A stretch of DNA of 64,000 nucleotides from Bradyrhizobium sp. NDS-1 (lineage in GTDB: Bacteria; Pseudomonadota; Alphaproteobacteria; Rhizobiales; Xanthobacteraceae): positions 1,907,501 through 1,971,500 of the forward strand of contig NZ_CP136628.1 in the NCBI RefSeq assembly GCF_032918005.1, given 5' to 3'. The position numbers and the translations under genes are program-made. Of the stretch, positions 9,388-18,643 are shown one piece after another (the first letter of the stretch is position 1; each line of letters begins with the position of its first letter). The notes beneath the pieces are model-generated. The model worked only from the letters and a program-made list of their open reading frames with translations, was not told the origin of the DNA and did no database searches.

Positions 9388-9556
9388 TCGCGCGCGACGC
9401 TCTGCCTCGTCTCGCGAACGCGTGCAGCGCCGTCAAACGCGGCGCGACTGAGTCATCCTCGTCGCGGCTTCGCCAAGAACCAGTCATAAAACGGATGAGG
9501 TCCCGGCGTACTCAGTTGCATGTCGATTCGGGGTGGAAACGGCCTCAAATGCCTGG

Positions 9557-9581
9557 GGAACCTTTGGGCAGGAGCACCGTT
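9557..9581 (+). promoter_or_regulatory. EcfG-type general stress promoter, exact consensus
   Basis: GGAAC at 9557-9561 and CGTT at 9578-9581 are separated by exactly 16 bases, the consensus for the EcfG/PhyR general stress response in Bradyrhizobium and relatives. The -10 element ends 29 bp upstream of the ATG of a 63-residue orphan gene, with GAGGAA between them. Spacing, orientation and position all fit. Confidence 0.7.
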
Positions 9582-9610
9582 ATTTGCCCGCACTGAGGAA
9601 TCCACGGACC

Positions 9611-9802
9611 ATGCCGGACAGCTACATCATCGAAGTCGATTCGCAGACCGCAGGTATCGTCGTTCGTTCTTCCGGAGGCTATTGCTTCTTCGCCTCCTCC
9701 CAGCGCTTCAACCGCCTCGAAGGACAGCTCTTCCGCAATGCGCGCGAAGCCGAGCGCGCTGCGCGCAAGCTGGTGAACGGTGATGTGAAGGAGGCGGCGT
9801 AA
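9611..9802 (+). CDS. Small conserved-type protein, probable stress-induced
   Basis: A 63-residue soluble protein starting MPDSYIIEVDSQTAGIVV. The first half looks like beta strands (IIEVDSQTAGIVVRSSGGYCFFA); the second is an amphipathic helix rich in Arg and Ala (REAERAARKLV). I do not recognise a functional family. ATG 9611 follows GAGGAATCCACGGACC, and an exact EcfG-type promoter lies just upstream, so general stress regulation is the best clue to its role. It stands alone, with a hairpin plus T-run beyond its stop. Confidence 0.72.
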   Translation: MPDSYIIEVDSQTAGIVVRSSGGYCFFASSQRFNRLEGQLFRNAREAERAARKLVNGDVKEAA

Positions 9803-9812
9803 GCGCCGCACT

Positions 9813-9851
9813 CGTCAGTCCGGGGCGCGCGAAGCGCGGTCGGAATTTTTT
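9813..9851 (+). terminator. Hairpin with T-run, built from a decayed family B repeat
   Basis: GTCCGGGGCGCGC and GCGCGGTCGGAA form an imperfect stem with a GAA loop, followed by TTTTTT. The left part matches the family B repeat. Position just after the 63-residue gene suggests the repeat serves as its terminator. Confidence 0.5.
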
Positions 9852-9887
9852 GCCGCCCGGGAATGCTGTCGACCCTTCTCACCTTGT

Positions 9888-10016
9888 GGGAGTGGCGCGA
9901 AGCGCCGGATGAGGGGTTGCCTCAGCACACTCTATTGTGAGAGGTCTCGCAGAGAGAACCGCTCACCCGTCTCGCCGCTCGCGGCGAGCCACCCTCTCCC
10001 ACAGGGGGAGAGGGCA
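9888..10016. repeat. Intergenic repeat of the GGGAGAGGG type (family E)
   Basis: The stretch holds GGGAGTGGCGCGAAGCGCC, a second palindrome CTCGCCGCTCGCGGCGAG, and a third, CCCTCTCCC with GGGGGAGAGGG. This layout is familiar from rhizobial intergenic regions; I cannot count copies elsewhere. It ends just before the NTF2-like gene's stop. Confidence 0.55.
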
Positions 10017-10027
10017 AGCGTCGTTGC

Positions 10028-10480
10028 TCACAATTTCGTTGCGGCGCGCGACAAGAGCTTCCACTCGTCGCCCTGCTTCTGCCAGTTCATCAGGATGTGA
10101 AGGTTGGTCGATACTTTTTTCCCGTCGGCCGCCATCTCCTGCTCGCCCAACCAGTGGAAGCGGACGATCGCGGCGGGGCCGACCACCTTGATGGTCGGGT
10201 CCTTGTACTCGATCGACAGGAATTTCGACTTGCCGTCGGTGGCGTTGGCGATGAAGGTCGCCTTGTCCTCGACCTTGCCGCTGGAATGGCTGTAGCTGAG
10301 ATCGTCCCAGCATAGCGCGCCGAGCGCCTTCGGATCGGCCGCGATCTGGGCGAGGCGGAAGGCCTCGACTTTCTTCGCCACGGCCTCCTCGTCGGCCGAG
10401 GCCGCCAGCACCGGTGTTGCGAGCGCAAGCGCGGAGACGGCAAGGGTCGAGAGAGCCAGATCGCGTCGGTTGATCGTCAT
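10028..10480 (-). CDS. Exported nuclear transport factor 2-like (SnoaL fold) protein
   Basis: A 150-residue protein with an N-terminal export signal (about residues 1-26) holding a twin Arg, NRRDLALS, before an Ala/Leu-rich core and a likely cut after VLAA, so Tat export is possible. The mature part is an NTF2-like cone domain: AVAKKVEAFRLAQIAADPKALGAL, WDDLSYSHSSG, IRFHWLGEQE-like strands and W-LLSRAATKL at the end. This fold covers many small-molecule enzymes and binding proteins, so no reaction can be named. ATG 10480 is preceded by GGAGGAAACG, an excellent ribosome binding site; upstream in-frame starts are unnecessary. Confidence 0.82.
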   Translation of the reverse strand: MTINRRDLALSTLAVSALALATPVLAASADEEAVAKKVEAFRLAQIAADPKALGALCWDDLSYSHSSGKVEDKATFIANATDGKSKFLSIEYKDPTIKVVGPAAIVRFHWLGEQEMAADGKKVSTNLHILMNWQKQGDEWKLLSRAATKL

Positions 10481-10635
10481 CGTTTCCTCCTTTTTGATCT
10501 TGCGGCGAGTGTTGCAGCCGCGCGCGACTTTGTCGAGTGGTGCAGATGTCGTCATCTGCATGCGTCGTTGCGCGGTTGAAGCCATATTGATACGTCTCGC
10601 GCATCAATGCGCCGCGGATTTGGGAAAGTACGGAA

Positions 10636-11322
10636 ATGATCGAAGCCAAAACGGAAGCGATGGGCAGGGCCTTGCTGTTCGACATCGATGGTACGCTGGC
10701 CGACACCGACCCTCTGCACTTGAAGGCCTTCAACCAGGTGCTCGGCCCTCACGGCCATGTGTTCGATCACGCGCGCTTCTCCAGGGAGCTGCAAGGTTTC
10801 GCCAATGTCGCGATCGGCGAGCGCTTTCTGCCCCACGAGGCGCCGGAGCGGCGCGCCCTGATCCTCGATGAGAAGGAAGAGGTCTTCCGTACGCTCGTGG
10901 CCGGGCAGATCACTCCGCTTCCGGGCCTGATGGCATTGCTCGACCGGGCCGACAGCGCCGGCATTCCCATGGTGGCCGTGACCAATGCGCCGCGTCTCAA
11001 CGCCGAGCTGCTGCTCTCCGGCCTCGGCATCACGCATCGCTTCAAGGCCCTCGTGATCGGCGCGGAGCTGCCGCACGGCAAGCCGCATCCGCTGCCCTAT
11101 CAGGAAGGGCTGCGCTTCGTCGGTGCGAGCGCAGAGGCCTCGATCGCATTCGAAGATTCCCGCACCGGCGTGCAATCGGCCACGGCGGCCGGAATTCCAA
11201 CCGTCGGCATCCGGACCAGCCTCAGTCATGCTGACCTGGTGGGCGCCGGCGCGGTCACGTCCGCCAGCGCCTTCGACGATCCGGCGCTGCTGACACGCCT
11301 CGCGAGCGCCATGGCGTGGTGA
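10636..11322 (+). CDS. HAD superfamily phosphatase, phosphoglycolate phosphatase-like
   Basis: A 228-residue HAD hydrolase. Motif I is LLFDIDGTLADTD, with the nucleophile Asp16 and acid Asp18. Motif II is in VAVTNAPR, motif III around HGKPHPLPY, and motif IV is FEDSRTGVQSA. An alpha-helical cap (about residues 30-95) places it with the beta-phosphoglucomutase / phosphoglycolate phosphatase subgroup. The natural substrate is uncertain. A start at the internal Met (10660) is also possible. It is on its own, upstream of glpR. Confidence 0.88.
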   Translation: MIEAKTEAMGRALLFDIDGTLADTDPLHLKAFNQVLGPHGHVFDHARFSRELQGFANVAIGERFLPHEAPERRALILDEKEEVFRTLVAGQITPLPGLMALLDRADSAGIPMVAVTNAPRLNAELLLSGLGITHRFKALVIGAELPHGKPHPLPYQEGLRFVGASAEASIAFEDSRTGVQSATAAGIPTVGIRTSLSHADLVGAGAVTSASAFDDPALLTRLASAMAW

Positions 11323-11384
11323 GGAGCCGCGTCCGTTAACCGTGATCGGCGCGCGCATTGACCGCAGCTGCAAACCGCCGCACC

Positions 11385-12263
11385 ATGCATCATTCTGAAT
11401 TCGAGGCCGTTGCCGTGACCGGATTGACCCATCGCCAAGCCGAAATCCTCAACATCGCGCGCGCTTCCGGCCGTGTCATGGTCGAGGAACTCGCGCGCCG
11501 GTTCGAGGTCTCGGCACAGACCATTCGCAAGGATCTCAACGATCTCTGCGAGCGGAGATCGCTGACGCGTATCCATGGCGGTGCCATCATCGCCTCCGGC
11601 GTGGAGAACCTCGCCTATGAGGCGCGGCGCTTCGTCGCCGCCGACGAGAAGAAGGCGATCGGGGCTGCGGCGGCCTCGCTGATCCCGAACGGCTGCTCGC
11701 TCTTCATCAACATCGGCACCACGACGGAGGAGGTTGCGAGCGCGCTGACCTCGCATGAGGACCTGCTCGTCATCACCAACAACCTCAATGTCGCGATGCT
11801 GCTGTACCGCCATCCCCGCATCGAGGTGGTGGTCGCCGGCGGCACGGTGCGGCGCGCCGACGGCGCCGTGGTCGGCTCGACCGCGACGCAACTGATCGGA
11901 CAGTTCAAGGTCGACTACGCCATCATCGGCGCGTCCGCGATCGACGAGGAGGGCGCGCTGCTCGACTTCGACTATCGCGAGGTGCAGGTTGCGCAGGCCA
12001 TCATCGCCAATGCCCGCAGCGTCATGCTGGTCGCCGATTCCACCAAGCTGCGCCGCAGCGCGCCGGTGCGGATCGCCCATATCACGCAGATCCAGACCTT
12101 CGTCACCGACCAGGAGCTGCCCGAGCGCCTCGCCACCATCTGTCACAGCAAGGGCATCGAGGTGATGGCGGCAATGCCGAAGGAGGCGGGGGAAATCGAT
12201 GATGCGCAGGCCGAAGCGCATGATACGGTGCCCGAGGCGGCGCCCGTGGTCAGGCTGAGGTAG
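11385..12263 (+). CDS. glpR: DeoR-family repressor of glycerol metabolism
   Basis: A 292-residue DeoR/GlpR regulator. The N-terminal helix-turn-helix reads THRQAEILNIARASGRVMVEELARRFEVSAQTIRKDLNDL, followed by the hinge RIHGGA. The sugar-phosphate sensor domain contains NIGTTTEEVASAL, VVAGGTVRRADGAVVG, and DYAIIGASAIDEEGALLDFDYREVQVAQ. GlpR proteins repress glycerol uptake and use and respond to glycerol-3-phosphate. glpD and a complete glycerol ABC transporter lie about 1 kb downstream behind a perfect inverted repeat, supporting the call. ATG 11385 is chosen; TTG 11358 and GTG 11415 are alternatives, the latter giving the common GlpR N-terminus. Confidence 0.9.
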   Translation: MHHSEFEAVAVTGLTHRQAEILNIARASGRVMVEELARRFEVSAQTIRKDLNDLCERRSLTRIHGGAIIASGVENLAYEARRFVAADEKKAIGAAAASLIPNGCSLFINIGTTTEEVASALTSHEDLLVITNNLNVAMLLYRHPRIEVVVAGGTVRRADGAVVGSTATQLIGQFKVDYAIIGASAIDEEGALLDFDYREVQVAQAIIANARSVMLVADSTKLRRSAPVRIAHITQIQTFVTDQELPERLATICHSKGIEVMAAMPKEAGEIDDAQAEAHDTVPEAAPVVRLR

Positions 12264-12265
12264 GA

Positions 12266-12691
12266 CTAGACATCGTCCCACGGGTTGAGCAGCGGGACGC
12301 CGAACGCCGCAAAATCGTTCACATTGCGCGTGGCGAGCGTGAGGTGGTGCGCGAGTGCAGTCGCCGCAAAGAAGCCGTCCATGACAGACAGCGCGACGCC
12401 GCTTCTCCGGCTCTGCGCCATGAGGTCGCCCCAGCGCTCGGCCACGGCGTAGTCGATGGGCAAGACACGTTCTGCAAATCGCGCTGGGAGATCGTGGGCA
12501 AGCCAGGCGGCCAGCGCCGTGCGGCGCCGGCCATCCTCCAGCAACGCGACGCCGCGGCGAAGCTCGGCGATCGACGCAACGCTGATGAAGGCACGATCCT
12601 CGTCGATCGTATCCAGCCAAGCCAAGACTTTCGGCGAAGGCGCGGGACGCCGAATCTCTGACAGCACATTGGTGTCGAGCAGCAGGTTCAC
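12266..12691 (-). CDS. PIN-domain toxin, VapC-like
   Basis: A 141-residue PIN-domain ribonuclease of a type II toxin-antitoxin pair. The acidic active-site residues are visible: Asp6 in LLLDTNVLSE, Glu43 in SIAELRRG, Asp105 in VMDGFFAA and Asp126 in NVNDF. FitB/VapC-type PIN toxins cleave RNA using Mg2+. The start is GTG, overlapping the antitoxin stop by four bases (GTGA), typical of translationally coupled toxins. The gene ends two bases past the glpR stop on the opposite strand, so the pair is wedged tail-to-tail against glpR. Confidence 0.88.
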   Translation of the reverse strand: MNLLLDTNVLSEIRRPAPSPKVLAWLDTIDEDRAFISVASIAELRRGVALLEDGRRRTALAAWLAHDLPARFAERVLPIDYAVAERWGDLMAQSRRSGVALSVMDGFFAATALAHHLTLATRNVNDFAAFGVPLLNPWDDV

Positions 12692-12972
12692 GGCATCTCG
12701 TCGCGGGGCGCGTCGTGCACTCGTTCAAGTTCGAGATCGACGCCGCGAAGCGGCGACGCCAGCAGGAATTCGGCCAGCGTGCCTTTGCGTGCAGTCTTGC
12801 GAGCCCATTCCTCGGCTGAGACGACAACCGCGTTGGGCTTGCCATGTCGTGTGATGACCTGGGGGCCGGCTTGAGCGCGATCAATCACCTCGGACAACCG
12901 CGCCTTGGCGTTGGCCAGCGTCCAGGTGTCATCGGCCAGAAGTCCGTGAGGTGCAGTGTGGCGATCGGTCAT
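12688..12972 (-). CDS. Phd/YefM-type antitoxin
   Basis: A 94-residue antitoxin. The core TWTLANAKARLSEVIDRAQAGPQVITRHGKPNAVVVSAEEW is the Phd/YefM DNA-binding fold, and the tail (RKGTLAEFLLASPLRGVDLELER) would wrap the toxin. It neutralises the PIN toxin encoded next and usually represses its own operon. ATG 12972 gives the standard family start; a longer open frame to 13068 runs through AT-rich promoter-like sequence and is unlikely to be translated. A direct repeat just upstream (12987-13003) may be its operator. Confidence 0.85.
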   Translation of the reverse strand: MTDRHTAPHGLLADDTWTLANAKARLSEVIDRAQAGPQVITRHGKPNAVVVSAEEWARKTARKGTLAEFLLASPLRGVDLELERVHDAPRDEMP

Positions 12973-12986
12973 GCGCGCGGAACCAG

Positions 12987-13003
12987 AATGACTAAAATGA
13001 CTA
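12987..13003 (-). promoter_or_regulatory. Candidate toxin-antitoxin operator (direct repeat)
   Basis: Read on the minus strand, TAGTCATT occurs twice at a 9-bp period, overlapping an AT-rich TATAGT element that could be the -10. It lies 15 bp upstream of the antitoxin ATG, where autoregulatory operators of this family sit. Confidence 0.4.
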
Positions 13004-13133
13004 TAATTCTTCGGCACTGACCAATCAAGAGCACTGTTGCATCCCCAGTTGCCAAATCGGTCGCACATTATTGTCGCTTCTTGCTCATCAAAATAGTTCT
13101 GCTTTCACTTCCCTCCGCCTCTCTTTCATCTTG

Positions 13134-13170
13134 CTTTCGTTTTTCGGTATGATCTAATCAAAAACGAAAG
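13134..13170 (+). promoter_or_regulatory. Candidate GlpR operator (perfect 11-bp inverted repeat)
   Basis: CTTTCGTTTTT at 13134-13144 is the exact reverse complement of AAAAACGAAAG at 13160-13170, with a 15-base spacer. Half-site-like TTTCA words recur just upstream (GCTTTCACTT at 13101, CTCTTTCATC at 13121). DeoR-family repressors bind repeated TTTCG-like half sites. The repeat ends 33 bp before glpD, so binding would block the glp operon promoter. Confidence 0.72.
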
Positions 13171-13203
13171 TAGCCGCTCGAAGGAACGGGCGGTCGTCAG
13201 GGG

Positions 13204-14754
13204 ATGCGTCTGTTGGAGCGTATTTTCGACCTCGCCATCATCGGAGGCGGTGTTAACGGCTGCGGCATCGCGCGCGACGCGGTGGGCCGCGGCAACACGG
13301 TTTTCCTGTGTGAGATGAACGATCTGGCGAGCGGGACGTCGTCCTGGTCGACCAAGCTGGTGCATGGCGGCCTGCGCTATCTCGAATATTACGAGTTTCG
13401 CCTGGTTCGCGAGGCACTGATCGAGCGCGAGATCCTCTGGGGCATCGCGCCTCACATCATCCGTCCCCTGCGTTTCGTTTTGCCGCATCATGCCGGCCTG
13501 CGTCCCGCCTGGCTGCTGCGCCTGGGCCTTTTCCTCTACGACCACATCGGCGGCCGTCATCTGCTGCCCGCCACGCGCTCGGTCGATCTTGGGCGTGATG
13601 AGGTCGGCAAGCCGCTGATCCCGAATCGCTACAGCCGCGCGTTCGAATATTCCGACTGCTTCGTCGATGACGCCCGCCTTGTCGTGCTCAACGCACGCGA
13701 TGCCGCCGACAAGGGCGCCGAGATCCGTACCCGCACCCGCGCCAGCGAGATCCGCCAGTCCGACGGCCTCTGGACTGTCGGCATGGTCAACACGCTGACC
13801 GGCGAGCGCTCACAGATCCAGGCCCGCGCGCTGGTCAATGCCGGCGGCCCCTGGGTCGAGGACGTGCTCGGCCGCGGCGCCGGCGTCAACGCGAAGGCCA
13901 AGGTGCGCCTGGTACAGGGCTCGCACATCGTGGTCAGGAAGCTCTATGACCACGACCGCGCCTACATGTTCCAGAACGCAGACGGCCGCATCATCTTCGT
14001 GATCCCGTACCAGGACGATTTCACGCTGATCGGCACCACCGACCGCGACTATGACGGCGATCCCGCCAAGGTGAAGGCGACGGCTGAGGAGATCCAGTAT
14101 CTCTGCACGGCGGCGAGCGAATATCTGGCCAAGCCGGTGACGCCGGACGACGTCGTCTGGACCTATTCCGGTGTCCGCCCGCTCTATGACGACGGCGCCA
14201 GCGAAGCCAAGGCCGCTACGCGCGACTACGTGTTCGAGCTCGACACGCCCGGCGGTGTGCCGCTGCTCTCGATCTATGGCGGCAAGATCACGACCTATCG
14301 CCGCCTCGCCGAAGAAGCGCTGGAGCGGCTCGCGCCTTATCTCCGTAGCGCAAAGGCGCGGGAGGGCTGGACCGGAAAATGGCCGCTGCCCGGCGGCGAC
14401 ATGAATGTGTCCGACATCGACGGGCTGATCGCCGAGCTCCAGCGTGGCTATCCCTTCCTCAGTCACGAACATGCGCGCCGTCTCGCCCGCGCCTATGGCA
14501 CAAAGGCCGTCAAGCTGCTCGGCGACGCGAAATCGGCGGCCGATCTCGGCCAGTCCTTTGGTGCGACGTTGACCGAGCGTGAGGTCCGCTACCTCATGGC
14601 CAATGAATGGGCCGTGACCGCCGAAGACGTCGTCTGGCGCCGTTCCAAGCTCGGCCTGCGACTATCTGCCGATGAGATCGGAACGCTTGACGACTGGATC
14701 AGGATCCACGCCGTGCCGCAAACTCCCCTGATGGAAGCGGGAGGACGCTCATGA
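13204..14754 (+). CDS. glpD: Glycerol-3-phosphate dehydrogenase (FAD)
   Basis: A 516-residue aerobic glycerol-3-phosphate dehydrogenase, which oxidises glycerol-3-phosphate to dihydroxyacetone phosphate and feeds electrons to quinone at the inner membrane. The FAD-binding motif IIGGGVNGCGIARDA is at residues 12-26, followed by GTSSWSTKLVHGGLRYLE, a GlpD hallmark. Further motifs are ALVNAGGPWVEDV, SHIVVRKLYDHDRAY, LIGTTDRDYDGDP and VWTYSGVRPLYDD. The C-terminal domain includes LTEREVRYLMANEWAVTAEDVVWRRSKLGL. It overlaps glpS by four bases (ATGA) and opens the glp operon behind the GlpR-type operator. Confidence 0.96.
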   Translation: MRLLERIFDLAIIGGGVNGCGIARDAVGRGNTVFLCEMNDLASGTSSWSTKLVHGGLRYLEYYEFRLVREALIEREILWGIAPHIIRPLRFVLPHHAGLRPAWLLRLGLFLYDHIGGRHLLPATRSVDLGRDEVGKPLIPNRYSRAFEYSDCFVDDARLVVLNARDAADKGAEIRTRTRASEIRQSDGLWTVGMVNTLTGERSQIQARALVNAGGPWVEDVLGRGAGVNAKAKVRLVQGSHIVVRKLYDHDRAYMFQNADGRIIFVIPYQDDFTLIGTTDRDYDGDPAKVKATAEEIQYLCTAASEYLAKPVTPDDVVWTYSGVRPLYDDGASEAKAATRDYVFELDTPGGVPLLSIYGGKITTYRRLAEEALERLAPYLRSAKAREGWTGKWPLPGGDMNVSDIDGLIAELQRGYPFLSHEHARRLARAYGTKAVKLLGDAKSAADLGQSFGATLTEREVRYLMANEWAVTAEDVVWRRSKLGLRLSADEIGTLDDWIRIHAVPQTPLMEAGGRS

Positions 14755-15827
14755 CCGTGACGCTTGATCATGTGACCCGGACAGTCGAGGGTATTCCACA
14801 TATCCGCGACGTCTCGCTGACGCTCGAGAGCGGGACCCTCAACGTGCTGCTCGGCCCGACACTGTCGGGCAAGACCTCGATCATGCGGCTGCTCGCCGGG
14901 CTCGACAAGCCGACCACGGGCAAGGTGATCGTGAACGGCAAGGACGTCACGGGCGCCGACGTGCGCCGGCGTTCGGTCGCGATGGTCTATCAGCAGTTCA
15001 TCAATTACCCCTCGCTCACGGTCTACGAGAACATCGCCTCGCCCCTGCGCGTGCAAGGCAAGCCGCGCGACGAGATCGAGGCGCGGGTGGCGGAGGCCGC
15101 AAAGCTGCTGCGGCTCGAGCCGTTCCTGAAGCGCACGCCGCTCCAGCTCTCCGGCGGCCAGCAGCAGCGCACCGCGATCGCGCGCGCGCTGGTCAAGGGC
15201 GCCGATCTCGTGCTGCTCGACGAGCCGCTCGCCAACCTCGATTACAAGCTGCGCGAGGAGCTGCGCGCCGAGCTGCCGCGCATCTTCGAGGCTTCCGGCG
15301 CGATCTTCGTCTACGCCACGACCGAGCCGACCGAGGCGCTGCTGCTCGGCGGCAATACGGTGTGCATGTGGGAAGGTCAGGCGCTTCAGATCGGCGAGAC
15401 CACCAACGTCTACCGCCGCCCGCAGACCTTGCGCGTCGCCCAGGTGTTCTCGGATCCGCCGCTCAATCTTGTCGGCATCGAGAAGAAGAACGGCTCCGTG
15501 CAATATGCCGGCGGCACCGCTTCGCCGGCCTCGGGGCTCTATTCGTCGCTGGCCGACGGCGCCTATCGCGTCGGCTTCCGCGCCCATCAGCTCGCGCTTG
15601 CCAATGGCGAGGCCGACCGCCACGCCTTCCATGCCACGGTGACGGTGACCGAAATCACCGGTTCGGAGAGTTTCGTGCATCTGACCCGCGACGGATCGAA
15701 CTGGGTGGCGGTGCTGCACGGCGTGCACGAGTTCGAGCCGGGCCAGACGCTCGACGCCGTGCTCGATCCCAACGACGTTTTTGTCTTCGATGCGGCTGAC
15801 CGTCTGGTCGCCGCACCCGGATCCTGA
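14751..15827 (+). CDS. glpS: Glycerol ABC transporter ATP-binding protein 1 (H-loop His missing)
   Basis: A 358-residue MalK-type ATPase of the rhizobial GlpSTPQUV glycerol importer. Walker A is GPTLSGKT (35-42), the signature LSGGQ is intact (133-137) and Walker B ends DE (157-158). The switch (H-loop) position, normally VTHDQ, reads ATTEP, so the conserved His is Thr191. The C-terminal third is a TOBE/OB-like regulatory domain. The protein should therefore be poor at hydrolysing ATP at its own Walker site but can supply its signature to the partner GlpT, whose defects are the reverse. It overlaps glpD by four bases. Confidence 0.9.
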   Translation: MTVTLDHVTRTVEGIPHIRDVSLTLESGTLNVLLGPTLSGKTSIMRLLAGLDKPTTGKVIVNGKDVTGADVRRRSVAMVYQQFINYPSLTVYENIASPLRVQGKPRDEIEARVAEAAKLLRLEPFLKRTPLQLSGGQQQRTAIARALVKGADLVLLDEPLANLDYKLREELRAELPRIFEASGAIFVYATTEPTEALLLGGNTVCMWEGQALQIGETTNVYRRPQTLRVAQVFSDPPLNLVGIEKKNGSVQYAGGTASPASGLYSSLADGAYRVGFRAHQLALANGEADRHAFHATVTVTEITGSESFVHLTRDGSNWVAVLHGVHEFEPGQTLDAVLDPNDVFVFDAADRLVAAPGS

Positions 15828-15840
15828 GGAGGCATGCGCC

Positions 15841-16925
15841 ATGGCCCGCATTGACCTCGTCGATCTCGCCCATTCCTACGGCGGCAATGATGCGCCGCAG
15901 GAGAGCTTTGCGTTGAAGCCGGTCACCATGACCTGGCGGCAGGGCGGCGCCTATGCGCTGCTCGGCCCCTCCGGCTGCGGCAAGACTACGCTGCTCAACG
16001 TCATCTCCGGCATCATCACGCCGTCTCGGGGGAAAATCCTGTTCGACGGCAAGGACATCACACCGCTGTCAACCCAGAAGCGCAACATCGCCCAGGTGTT
16101 CCAGTTTCCGGTGATCTACGACACCATGACGGTGGGTGAGAATCTGGCGTTTCCGCTGAAGAACCGCGGCGTGCCGAAGCCCGAGATCGACAAGCGCGTC
16201 GCCGAGATCGGCCGCCTGCTCGATCTCGAACCCTATCTGAACCGCAAGGCGACGCGCCTCACGGCCGATGCGAAGCAGAAGATCTCGCTCGGCCGCGGCC
16301 TCGTCCGCTCCGACGTCGCCGCCGTGCTGTTCGACGAGCCGCTGACGGTGATCGATCCCGAGTTGAAATGGCAGCTCCGCTCCAAGTTGAAAGCGTTGCA
16401 TCGCGAGCTCGACCTCACGATGATCTACGTCACCCACGACCAGACCGAGGCGCTGACCTTCGCCGACACCGTGGTCGTCATGCATGACGGCCGCGTCGTG
16501 CAGAGCGGCACGCCGGCGGAGCTGTTCGACAAGCCGGCGCACACCTTCGTCGGCTATTTCATCGGCTCGCCCGGCATGAACATCCTGCCGGCCGAGGTGA
16601 GAGGACGCGAGGCCAATGTCGGCGGCCATGTCATCGCGCTCAACCGCGCTTACGACAATCTGCCTGCCGATGCCAAGATCGAGATCGGCGTCCGTCCCGA
16701 ATTCGTCGAGGTCGTCGCGCCTGCGCCCGGTCTGCTCACCGCAAGGATCGAGCGCCTCGACGATCTCGGCCGCATCCGTTTTGCGCGAGCGCGCTTCGGC
16801 GACGCCAAGCTTGCGGCGCGCGCGCCCGCGGGGTTCACCAGCTCGGACGGCATGGCCGGACTGAAATTCGACCCGTCGCATGTCCACGTCTACGCCGACA
16901 GCCTTCTGGTGGAGGGAGCCGTCTG

Positions 16926-16926
<1 letters not shown>
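15841..16926 (+). CDS. glpT: Glycerol ABC transporter ATP-binding protein 2 (degenerate signature)
   Basis: A 361-residue MalK-type ATPase. Walker A GPSGCGKT (42-49), Walker B FDEP (Asp165, Glu166) and the H-loop YVTHDQ (His199) are intact. The ABC signature is replaced: where LSGGQ belongs the sequence reads LTADAK (140-145). A TOBE-like domain follows from about residue 240. Paired with GlpS it would give one canonical and one degenerate ATP site. ATG 15841 is used; the frame extends 20 codons upstream into glpS but the AGGAGGC just before 15841 supports this start. It is unrelated to the E. coli glycerol-3-phosphate permease also named GlpT. Confidence 0.9.
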
Positions 16927-17827
<901 letters not shown>

Positions 17828-17828
<1 letters not shown>

Positions 17829-18634
17829 TGCACTCGATCCCCGGCCGCCGCCTCATCATGGGGCTGTTCCTGATCTTCCTGATGCTGCCGATCTACTGGC
17901 TCGTCAACATGAGCTTCAAGACCAATGCCGAGATCGTCTCGACGATGACGCTGTGGCCGCACACGCCGACGCTCCAGCACTACAAGCGCATCTTCACGGA
18001 CGAGAGCTGGTATTCCGGCTACATCAACTCGCTGACTTACGTCGTCCTCAACACCATCATCTCGATCTCGGTGGCGCTGCCGGCGGCCTACGCATTCTCG
18101 CGCTACCGCTTCCTCGGCGACAAGCACCTGTTCTTCTGGCTCTTGTCGAACCGCATGGCACCGGCCGCGGTCTATGCCCTGCCGTTCTTCAACCTCTATT
18201 CGGCGATCGGCCTGTTCGATACGCCCTGGGCGGTTGCGCTCGCGCACTGCATCTTCAACGTGCCGCTGGCGGTGTGGATCCTGGAAGGCTTCGTCTCCGG
18301 CGTGCCGCGCGAGATCGACGAGACAGCCTTCCTCGACGGCTATTCCTTTCCGCGCTTCTTCATCAAGATCCTGGTGCCGTTGATCGCGAGCGGCATCGGC
18401 GTGGCCGCCTTCTTCTGCTTCATGTTCTCCTGGGTCGAGCTTCTGCTCGCGCGCACGCTGACCTCCGTGCATGCAAAGCCGATCGCAGCGATCATGACGC
18501 GCACTGTGTCGGCGGCCGGCATGGATTGGGGCCTGCTCGCCGCCGCCGGTGTGCTCACCATCATTCCAGGGGCGCTCGTGATCTGGTTTGTCCGCAATTA
18601 CATTGCGAGCGGTTTTGCGCTCGGCCGGGTGTAG
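17828..18634 (+). CDS. glpQ: Glycerol ABC transporter permease 2
   Basis: A 268-residue MalG-like permease with six predicted helices. The first is LIMGLFLIFLMLPIYWLVNMSF; PAAYAFSRYRF follows the second. The EAA docking loop reads REIDETAFLDGYSFPRFFIKILVPL. It pairs with GlpP to form the channel. ATG 17828 overlaps the glpP stop by one base; the frame is open further upstream but that part is a shadow of glpP. The name follows the R. leguminosarum glpSTPQUV scheme, not the phosphodiesterase GlpQ. Confidence 0.92.
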
Positions 18635-18643
18635 GAGGTTTTG

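Noticed and set aside
9427..9445. Hairpin after the thioesterase gene as terminator
   Set aside because: Only a 6-bp stem with no T-run; too weak to list as a terminator.
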